DNA of 6,188 nucleotides, taken from the NCBI GenBank assembly GCA_013911345.1, contig JACETJ010000083.1:1-6188 (forward strand), in the 5' to 3' direction. The position numbers and the translations under genes were made by a program. The DNA comes from Congregibacter sp. Lineage in GTDB: Bacteria; Pseudomonadota; Gammaproteobacteria; Pseudomonadales; Halieaceae. Positions 1-5,187 of this stretch are shown here, one piece after another. Numbering within the stretch: the stretch's first letter is position 1; the number at the start of each line of letters is the position of its first letter. The notes beneath the pieces were generated by a model. It was not told the origin of the DNA. It searched no databases and saw nothing but the letters and a program-made list of their open reading frames with translations.

Positions 1-72
1 ATAGTTACCCGCGGTGTTGTTTAACGCCTCGAACACTACGTGGGCGTGTACATCGATGACTTGCGCTGCCAC
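1..72 (-). CDS. Amidohydrolase, N-terminal fragment (runs off the left edge)
   Basis: Read on the minus strand from a GTG at 72, the 24 visible codons give (M)AAQVIDVHAHVVFEALNN followed by TAGNY, with no stop before the window edge. The 'VIDVHAH' segment, with the HxH pair at residues 9 and 11 at the end of the first beta strand, is the N-terminal metal-binding signature of the amidohydrolase superfamily (amidohydrolase 2 / ACMSD-like group). Such enzymes are cytoplasmic TIM-barrel hydrolases or decarboxylases that use a divalent metal. The substrate cannot be told from this fragment. The GTG start is chosen because AGGAG lies 8 nt upstream and the HxH motif then falls at the usual distance from the N-terminus. 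The gene is divergent from the esterase gene, with 159 bp between the starts. The family call rests on one motif plus a good ribosome binding site, so it is solid as a gene but weak as to function. Confidence 0.78.
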   Translation of the reverse strand, partial: MAAQVIDVHAHVVFEALNNTAGNY

Positions 73-80
73 TGTCGGTT

Positions 81-85
81 CTCCT
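81..85 (-). promoter_or_regulatory. Ribosome binding site deciding the GTG start of the amidohydrolase
   Basis: The minus strand reads AGGAG here, 8 nt before the GTG at 72. It matches the anti-Shine-Dalgarno core at ideal spacing. This makes the GTG start credible although no ATG is present. Confidence 0.75.
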
Positions 86-106
86 GCAAATGACTCGCCA
101 GGGCGC

Positions 107-112
107 ATAATA
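107..112 (-). promoter_or_regulatory. Candidate -10 box for the amidohydrolase gene
   Basis: The minus strand reads TATTAT, five of six matches to the sigma-70 -10 consensus. Transcription would start around position 100, leaving an untranslated leader of about 28 nt that contains the AGGAG ribosome binding site. I see no good -35 hexamer at 16-18 nt upstream (AAACTG at 17 nt is weak), so the promoter may depend on an activator or may be a chance match. Confidence 0.4.
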
Positions 113-231
113 GGTGAGCCGCCCCCGATCAGTTTGCACCATGTCGCAGTGTCTTACGATGCTGACAGGTCGCTTTACGACGTGATTCGCCGCCAGTACC
201 CTGCTTCCTGTCTATGTTCTATGGGATCCAG

Positions 232-1806
232 ATGCCAAAACTCATCCGCATAAGGGCATGTGCAGGGTTGCTCACCCTTTTTTCTGCCGCCGTCTTCTCA
301 GAGACGGTGATCGTTAATTTAGAAGAGCCGAATGCTGACGGCGCCTATACGGGCATTACCAATTTGCGCGGCTGGGCCGTCGCAGAGTCCGGCATTGCTG
401 TCATAGAGATCGACGTCGATGGTGCCTATGCGTTTGACGTGCCCATGGGCGGCGCTCGAGGTGACGTGGCGAAGGTCTACCCCGAGTTTCCTGATGCGGA
501 TACGTCAGGTTTCTCCATGGCATACAACTACAAGGGGCTTGCTCCGGGGGAGTATGTCTTTACTGCTCGGGCAATCTCTAACGATGGGGGCGTTGCGACA
601 CAAAACGTGACCGTGAAGGTCGACCGGTTCCTGTCCTCTTACATCCGAGACGGCTCAGAAGTCGATACATCGACGGTATCTGAAGTGTCATTTGACGACG
701 CCTCTTTTACGCTGAAAGGCCTTACCGTTGAGGGTCGGCAGTGGGATGTGGTGATGGATTTTGATACCGCAACCCAGGGCTTCGAAATCACTGACATTGC
801 TGAGGTGGGCGGATCCGGTACGGGAGCAGTTTGCCCGTCTACCAGCTGGAGCTCGGGAGATTACACCCTCGAGCAGGAGGGCATCGCGCGCCAATTCCGG
901 GTTCGGCTACCGGCCGGCTACAGCACCGATCAGGCTTATCCGCTCATCGTGTTGTTCCACGGTTGGGGCGGCGATGAAGGTGAGTTTCTGGACAATGTCA
1001 TAGTGCAATCAGAGTCGGACCAACGAGGCTATGTGTTGGTGGCGCCACTGGGGCTGGGTCGAGAAGAAGCGGGTAATCGGTTTTCGTCCTGGTCGTTTCA
1101 GGGATCAACAACGGGTCTCGACGGGGATGGCCTTAACTCAGCAATCAACGATGACACGGACGCGATCTGTGATGATGACGTGACCGCGGACTACACTTAT
1201 CCGTCCTGCGAAGGGATCGCTGAGAACGGTTGTTCCTGGACGCAATGCTCTGTCGACGACGTGTCATTTTCTGCGGCGCTGGTTCAAGAGGTGTCCGCCA
1301 ATGTCTGCATTGACTCAGACCGCGTTTTCGCTGTGGGCGGCTCGAACGGCGGTATGTTTGTCTGGGATCTGGGCCGTGATGAGCAGAGTGCAGAAGTCTT
1401 CACGGCGATAGCTCCCATTTTGGGGTTGCCCCATCGAGGCTATCTGGGCCCACCTATCCCCGCAGACGGTATGCCCGTCATTTCGATTACGGGGTCGCGG
1501 GACAGGACCGTGCCCCCGGGGGAGTGGGAGCAGGAAAGTTTCACCACCACCTCAGATGGCGACGTCTATTACTACTCTAGCGCCTCGGCGATCACCAAAG
1601 TTTGGGCGGAGTCCCAGGGCTGTGACACCACGGTACCGGCGGAGTCCATCGATGTTGGCAGCTCCAGTATGGAGTGCCGCGGCTGGTCCTATTGTCAGAG
1701 CGACTCAGAGTGGCCGCCCGTGCTAGATTGCCGCGGTGACATGGGCCACATGTATAACCTCAGCTCTAGCTGGCCCCTGATTCTGGATTTTTTTGAGCAG
1801 CTATAG
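232..1806 (+). CDS. Secreted modular esterase, PHB depolymerase / feruloyl esterase (LpqC-like) type, with Ig-like domain
   Basis: A 524-residue exported alpha/beta hydrolase. Numbering is from the ATG at 232, preferred over the in-frame ATG at 214 because it gives a compact Sec signal peptide: basic MPKLIRIR, a hydrophobic stretch to about residue 22, and likely cleavage after VFS (residue 23). The ribosome binding site is weak (GGGA, 5 nt upstream). Residues 26-133 look like a bacterial Ig-like module (GWAV, VDG, RGDV and SGF landmarks). Residues 134-195 form a small beta-rich linker domain. The catalytic domain runs from about 201 to the end: oxyanion-loop HGWGG at 243-247, nucleophile elbow GGSNGG with Ser371, Asp424 in GSRDRTVP, and His506 in MGHMY. 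Ten cysteines in the mature protein (201, 313, 326, 334, 339, 359, 464, 482, 488, 500) suggest disulfides and an extracytoplasmic location. An acidic DGDGLN stretch near 297-302 could bind calcium. By family it hydrolyses ester bonds in polymers or plant-derived esters. The exact substrate (PHB, feruloyl, acetyl-xylan or other) cannot be read from the sequence. Confidence 0.85.
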   Translation: MPKLIRIRACAGLLTLFSAAVFSETVIVNLEEPNADGAYTGITNLRGWAVAESGIAVIEIDVDGAYAFDVPMGGARGDVAKVYPEFPDADTSGFSMAYNYKGLAPGEYVFTARAISNDGGVATQNVTVKVDRFLSSYIRDGSEVDTSTVSEVSFDDASFTLKGLTVEGRQWDVVMDFDTATQGFEITDIAEVGGSGTGAVCPSTSWSSGDYTLEQEGIARQFRVRLPAGYSTDQAYPLIVLFHGWGGDEGEFLDNVIVQSESDQRGYVLVAPLGLGREEAGNRFSSWSFQGSTTGLDGDGLNSAINDDTDAICDDDVTADYTYPSCEGIAENGCSWTQCSVDDVSFSAALVQEVSANVCIDSDRVFAVGGSNGGMFVWDLGRDEQSAEVFTAIAPILGLPHRGYLGPPIPADGMPVISITGSRDRTVPPGEWEQESFTTTSDGDVYYYSSASAITKVWAESQGCDTTVPAESIDVGSSSMECRGWSYCQSDSEWPPVLDCRGDMGHMYNLSSSWPLILDFFEQL

Positions 1807-1872
1807 CGACCACTGTAGCGAGAAATGAGACGTAGCTGCCCTCAGGCCCGACGGTAGGGGACTTAACACAAC

Positions 1873-3111
1873 ATGACATTTCCAATCGACGCTGTTCGAC
1901 AACAATTTCCCTCGCTGGCGACCACAGACAATGGCCAGCGCCGCATCTATTTTGATAACGCGGCGGGCACCCAGGTCCCCAGACAGAGCATTGATCGCAT
2001 CGTCGACTTTTTTCATCGCTACAACAGCAACACCGGCGTCTTTAATCCGACCTCTGTCGAGGTCGACGCGCTCTATGACGATACCGTAAAAGCCATGGCC
2101 GACTTTCTGGGCACGACAGACCCTGGTGAGGTGCTGATTGGCGCCAACATGACAACGCTTACCTACCAGCTCTCGCGCAGTCTCGCGCATCAGTTTGAGC
2201 CAGGTGATGAAATCATCATCTCCCGAATGGAGCACGAGGGGAACGTTTCGCCATGGCTGCAAATGGCTGAAGACAATGGTCTGGTGGTGAAGTGGCTCGA
2301 ATTTGACCGCAACTCATGGCGTGCCGAACCCGCATTGCTCGAACCTCTGCTCAGTGAGCGCACGCGGTTACTGGCGCTCAATTACGCGAGTAACCTGACC
2401 GGTGGCGTCAACGATGTGAAGGCCTTGACCGCAATGGCTCAGGCCGCCGGCGCCATCGTTTATGTGGACGCCGTGCAATACGCTTCGCACCGACTCATCG
2501 ATGTGAAAGATCTGGGCTGTGATTTTCTGGCGTGCTCACCCTACAAGTTTTATGGGCCGCATTTAGGGGTGGTGTATGGCAAACGGGAGCGATTGGAGTC
2601 CCTTCGCGCTTATAAACTCCGGTGTGCCAGCAATGACCTGCCTTTCCGATTCAGCCTGGGCACGCCGGCATTTGAATTGATCGCAGGGCTCATGGGTACG
2701 CTGGAGTATTTTCAGTGGCTGGCAGCTGAGGCCGGCTGCAGTGGCGATCGCCGCCAGTTATTCGAGGGTGCTTATGCGGCAATGGGCGGTCATGAAGACG
2801 CATTGTCAGAGCAATTGCTGTCGGGTTTGGTGGCGATGCCGGGGCTGACCATACAGGGCGCGAGCACCCTGACGCATCGTGTGGCGACCTTCTCCTTTAC
2901 CCATGACCGACACCCCGCCAGTGCGATCGCACGACAGCTATCAGATGCGGGTCTCTACTGTCATTGGGGCGACAACTACGCCTTTGAAGTCGCCAAGGCG
3001 CTCGATCTTGACCCGCAGGAGGGGGTGCTGCGTTTGGGACTGGGCCACTACAACACCACAGGGGAGGTGGCTGAGGCACTCACCCTGATTGAGGGTGTCC
3101 TTACCGCCTGA
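1873..3111 (+). CDS. PLP-dependent class V aminotransferase, cysteine desulfurase-like protein (VC1184-type)
   Basis: A complete 412-residue cytoplasmic fold-type I PLP enzyme. Landmarks in order: N-terminal QQFPSL and YFDNAAGTQVP (26-36), EHEGN with His121 (ring-stacking position), ASNLTGGVND (172-181), YVDAVQYASH with Asp199 (pyridine nitrogen) and Gln202, and SPYKFYGPHLG with Lys225 as the Schiff-base lysine. The C-terminal GLGHYNT (389-395) corresponds to the 'YNT' region of SufS-like proteins. Length and motif spacing fit the cysteine-desulfurase-like family named after Vibrio VC1184. By-eye alignment to SufS (GIAVRTGHHCAQP) puts Tyr369 of GLYCHWGDNYA where the sulfur-accepting Cys should be; Cys363 sits six residues earlier. 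It may therefore not be a true desulfurase and could act as an aminotransferase, lyase or epimerase. AGGGG lies 12 nt before the ATG, a rather long spacing. It lies 66 bp after the esterase on the same strand with no clear terminator between, so cotranscription is possible. No suf or isc partners are nearby. Confidence 0.9.
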   Translation: MTFPIDAVRQQFPSLATTDNGQRRIYFDNAAGTQVPRQSIDRIVDFFHRYNSNTGVFNPTSVEVDALYDDTVKAMADFLGTTDPGEVLIGANMTTLTYQLSRSLAHQFEPGDEIIISRMEHEGNVSPWLQMAEDNGLVVKWLEFDRNSWRAEPALLEPLLSERTRLLALNYASNLTGGVNDVKALTAMAQAAGAIVYVDAVQYASHRLIDVKDLGCDFLACSPYKFYGPHLGVVYGKRERLESLRAYKLRCASNDLPFRFSLGTPAFELIAGLMGTLEYFQWLAAEAGCSGDRRQLFEGAYAAMGGHEDALSEQLLSGLVAMPGLTIQGASTLTHRVATFSFTHDRHPASAIARQLSDAGLYCHWGDNYAFEVAKALDLDPQEGVLRLGLGHYNTTGEVAEALTLIEGVLTA

Positions 3112-3133
3112 CGAGATCGGGCTGGATCAGGCG
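3105..3133. repeat. 7-bp inverted repeat including both stop codons of convergent genes
   Basis: CGCCTGA at 3105-3111 is the exact reverse complement of TCAGGCG at 3127-3133, with a 15-nt loop. Each arm contains the TGA stop of one of the two convergent genes, so both transcripts can form the same short stem. Neither side is followed by a T-run, so it is not a classic intrinsic terminator. It may act as a weak bidirectional terminator or 3'-end stabiliser, or be a coincidence helped by both genes ending in a similar codon context. Confidence 0.35.
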
Positions 3134-3972
3134 CCTTCGAGATCTGACCAGATTGCTTCAACCCACTCTCTGATTTGCAGGCCCTCTTGCCATCGATCTG
3201 ACAGCTCAAGCTGGTCAGCACCCGTGATCGCATAGGCAGGCGGCCCAAGCTCCACCAAAAAATTGAGTGTGGCATCGTGGGTTTGTCGAGCATGCCAGCC
3301 TGACATGCCCTGTTGCCACCACTGCCGATACTGGGCGACCCACTCGCGGTGCTGGGGGAAATCAATCGCAATTTGGATTTGTTGATTATTCGAGATGCGC
3401 CCCTGAAACGAATCCGAGCGCTCAAGGATGGTTGAGAAATAGCCCTGGTCGGTCTCATTCAGCGGGATTTGTAACTCACGGTCCACCACAAAGTGGGAGA
3501 GATCAGCACATAGCCGCAGCTCAGGGACCCTCTCCAGCACTTCCAGCGTAAAGAACAGGTCGTTCAGTGTGCCGTTACGGTGCGTCTCGAGCAGCAGCGG
3601 AAAGTCATAAGCTTCTGCCATCGCCAGCCAGCTTTTGACGACCGGCACGGCCTCTGCTGCGGTCAATGGCATGACGCCGCCAATCACATTGACCTGGGTG
3701 GCGTTCATGTCTGCGGCCATATCAAGAAGCGGTTGCAGCGCATCCACATCGTGGGGGAAGGCATTCACCATGCACTTGAGGCCCAAGCGTTCGAAAATGG
3801 GTCTTAGTGCCAAACAATCCGGGATTTCTGACACATTCGGGTCGACACAGGCGCCGGCGTAGCCGGCTTCGGCAATGCGCTCCATGTGGGCTTCGACAGA
3901 TTCTTCGGCCTGCCCGGGAATGCGCCGCTCCATTGCCCAGAGCGACTGGTATATGTTGAGGGTGTGTGCCAT
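3127..3972 (-). CDS. Sugar phosphate isomerase/epimerase-like TIM-barrel protein (xylose isomerase-like)
   Basis: A complete 281-residue cytoplasmic protein of the xylose-isomerase-like TIM-barrel group (AP endonuclease 2 fold, COG1082-like). Visible signs are the barrel strands MVNAFPHD (68-75) and QVNVIGG (93-99), LLLETHRNG with Glu129 as likely metal ligand, CADLSHF (155-161) with Asp157 and His160, GRISNNQQIQ (191-200), and ELGPPAY (241-247) with Glu241 as the last likely metal ligand. In relatives I recall, the segment before the conserved arginine (here Arg192) carries a metal-binding His; here that place seems to be Gln190. Activity could therefore be altered. The family isomerises or epimerises sugars, inositols or related polyols, but no substrate can be assigned. 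The gene starts 11 bp after the desaturase stop on the same strand and has no visible Shine-Dalgarno, so translational coupling in an operon is likely. Its 3' end faces the PLP-enzyme gene. Confidence 0.85.
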   Translation of the reverse strand: MAHTLNIYQSLWAMERRIPGQAEESVEAHMERIAEAGYAGACVDPNVSEIPDCLALRPIFERLGLKCMVNAFPHDVDALQPLLDMAADMNATQVNVIGGVMPLTAAEAVPVVKSWLAMAEAYDFPLLLETHRNGTLNDLFFTLEVLERVPELRLCADLSHFVVDRELQIPLNETDQGYFSTILERSDSFQGRISNNQQIQIAIDFPQHREWVAQYRQWWQQGMSGWHARQTHDATLNFLVELGPPAYAITGADQLELSDRWQEGLQIREWVEAIWSDLEGA

Positions 3973-3983
3973 CGCTGGGGGCG

Positions 3984-5006
3984 TTAGAAGGACGTCAGAA
4001 ACGACGCGGCGTTACCGCCGGTGAGTTGTGCGGATTGGGCCGCACGCAAAAAGTCCTTGCCCGACGCGGGCTCAAGGCCTGGCGCGTCGTGAAAGATGCG
4101 GTATCGGCGGTAGCGCACGTACATCACCAACTGTGGCCACAAGCGAATCACCGTATCGGGGTCTTCCCCAAACAGTTCGCGGTGCAGTGCGGGCAACTCG
4201 AACCATGGTGTGGTGGGTTTGGCATGATGGGCGTTGTGATACCCAAAGTTCAGGATTAGCCAGTTCACCCATTCGTAGCGCCAGGAAAGAATGGGACTAA
4301 ACGTGTGCTCCTGTTCCCAGGCTAAATCGCCTTTATGCTCGGAGACCTCGTCGGTATAGAGATTGGTGCGGTAGGGGTAATCGTGCTCGAGGCCGTCAAC
4401 GAACCGCAGCACAATGATCATCAGCATGTAGGCAATCAGATAGCCGACGAATGCGACTGGCGCAGTCCAAGCGAGTGCAGCGAGCAGCGTGAAGCGAACC
4501 AGAATCACGCCAACGTTGCGCGGCAGCTGGTTGCGGCGCTGGGGAATAATGAAGGCGCTGAACACCATAATCGTGTGCATCAAGATGCAGTGAGCAGGTA
4601 TGAAGCACCACTCGAGGAAAATTGTGACGCGATAAACGAGCGGGTGCTTTTTGAAGAAGCCCTCATAATCAAACCACACCACGTCGTCATTCTCGACATG
4701 GTGCCTAAAGTGCTTGGTGCGAATGTCTTCCACCGTGCCGTAACAGGACCCGCAGATCCACCCAAGCCAACCGGCCAGTTGATTGTTGTGTCGATTGATC
4801 GTGAATACCGTGTTGTGGGCGCACTCGTGGATCATGTAGGCCGCGATGATCATGCCGTGCCCCAACAATAAAACGCCCGGGATGAAGCCGGCCCACCCGC
4901 CTGAAAATAACAGCCACCAACCGACGACATAGGCGGTCAGTGAGTACGCGATGGCACCGGTATGCCAACGTTGCCCTTTGGCAGATTTAAAGTTCCAGGT
5001 CGTCAT
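3984..5006 (-). CDS. Membrane fatty acid desaturase (di-iron, three His boxes)
   Basis: A complete 340-residue integral membrane desaturase of the fatty acid desaturase superfamily (PF00487 type), which uses a di-iron centre and O2 to introduce a double bond into an acyl chain. The three histidine boxes are intact: HECAH (60-64), HFRHH (99-103) and HNAHH (257-261). Accessory histidines sit in GLEHDYPY (His208) and EQEHTF (His234). Hydrophobic spans lie around residues 17-35, 39-58, 127-152 and 165-201, in the usual paired arrangement with the His boxes on the cytosolic face. No fused cytochrome b5 or ferredoxin domain is present, so electrons must come from a separate carrier not encoded here. 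The third box context, YHNAHHAKPTTPW, differs from the classic YHLEHH of front-end desaturases; regiospecificity and the acyl carrier cannot be assigned. GGAAG lies 10 nt before the ATG. It is the first gene of a two-gene unit with the downstream TIM-barrel protein. Confidence 0.93.
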   Translation of the reverse strand: MTTWNFKSAKGQRWHTGAIAYSLTAYVVGWWLLFSGGWAGFIPGVLLLGHGMIIAAYMIHECAHNTVFTINRHNNQLAGWLGWICGSCYGTVEDIRTKHFRHHVENDDVVWFDYEGFFKKHPLVYRVTIFLEWCFIPAHCILMHTIMVFSAFIIPQRRNQLPRNVGVILVRFTLLAALAWTAPVAFVGYLIAYMLMIIVLRFVDGLEHDYPYRTNLYTDEVSEHKGDLAWEQEHTFSPILSWRYEWVNWLILNFGYHNAHHAKPTTPWFELPALHRELFGEDPDTVIRLWPQLVMYVRYRRYRIFHDAPGLEPASGKDFLRAAQSAQLTGGNAASFLTSF

Positions 5007-5016
5007 TTGAAAGCGG

Positions 5017-5021
5017 CTTCC
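5017..5021 (-). promoter_or_regulatory. Ribosome binding site of the desaturase gene
   Basis: The minus strand reads GGAAG, ending 10 nt before the ATG at 5006. Spacing is slightly long but usable. It supports the ATG at 5006, which also gives the natural short N-terminus before the first membrane span. Confidence 0.5.
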
Positions 5022-5106
5022 ACATCATCGGCTGGTCTTAGCACTGCAGCGTTGCCATCGGATTGGCCATTGGGCTTGTCAGTGTCGTAACGCTCATTTC
5101 GCGCGC

Positions 5107-5112
5107 AGTATA
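5107..5112 (-). promoter_or_regulatory. Candidate -10 box for the desaturase operon
   Basis: The minus strand reads TATACT, five of six matches to the sigma-70 -10 consensus. The -35 position 17 nt upstream falls in the T-run of the upstream gene's terminator and is poor. If used, the transcript would have a leader of about 95 nt before the desaturase ATG. An independent promoter is needed here because a terminator lies just upstream. Confidence 0.35.
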
Positions 5113-5128
5113 CGAACGCGTGGCAGAG

Positions 5129-5187
5129 AAAAAAACCGAGTAAAGGCGAACCGTTGCGGCACCCGAGCGTCGTGGCGCCTTACTCGG
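5129..5187 (-). terminator. Intrinsic terminator of the NhaC antiporter gene, with the stop codon inside the stem
   Basis: In the minus-strand transcript, CCGAGTAAGGCG (5187-5176) pairs with CGCCTTTACTCGG (5148-5136), giving a 12-bp GC-rich stem with a single bulged base (5144) and a 27-nt loop. It is followed at once by seven Ts (5135-5129). The plus strand has no T-run on the other side, so it serves only the antiporter gene. The antiporter's TAA stop (5182-5180) is within the 5' arm, so a terminating ribosome would cover half the stem. The long loop is atypical, but the stem plus T-run is convincing. Confidence 0.8.

Noticed and set aside
134..160. Possible sigma-70 promoter for the esterase (TTGCAC ... 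TACGAT)
   Set aside because: The hexamers match the consensus only three and four of six, with a 15-nt spacer, which is no better than chance.
14..253. Plus-strand open frame of 79 codons at the left edge
   Set aside because: It overlaps the amidohydrolase start on the other strand and the esterase signal peptide, and shows no motif.
1807..1872. Possible terminator between the esterase and the PLP enzyme
   Set aside because: Only a 4-bp CCCT/AGGG pairing is visible and there is no T-run, so I do not call a terminator. Whether the two genes are cotranscribed stays open.
1801..2262. Minus-strand open frame of 153 codons over the end of the esterase and start of the PLP enzyme
   Set aside because: It is antisense to the conserved N-terminus of the PLP enzyme and shows no recognisable domain or ribosome binding site.
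3048..3458. Minus-strand open frame of 136 codons across the convergent gene ends
   Set aside because: It is out of frame with the TIM-barrel gene and antisense to the PLP enzyme's C-terminus; the composition is shadow-like.
4335..4871. Long plus-strand open frame of 178 codons opposite the desaturase gene
   Set aside because: It lies wholly antisense to a desaturase with intact His boxes. Its His- and Asn-rich translation matches no family I know and looks like a mirror of the coding strand's codon bias.
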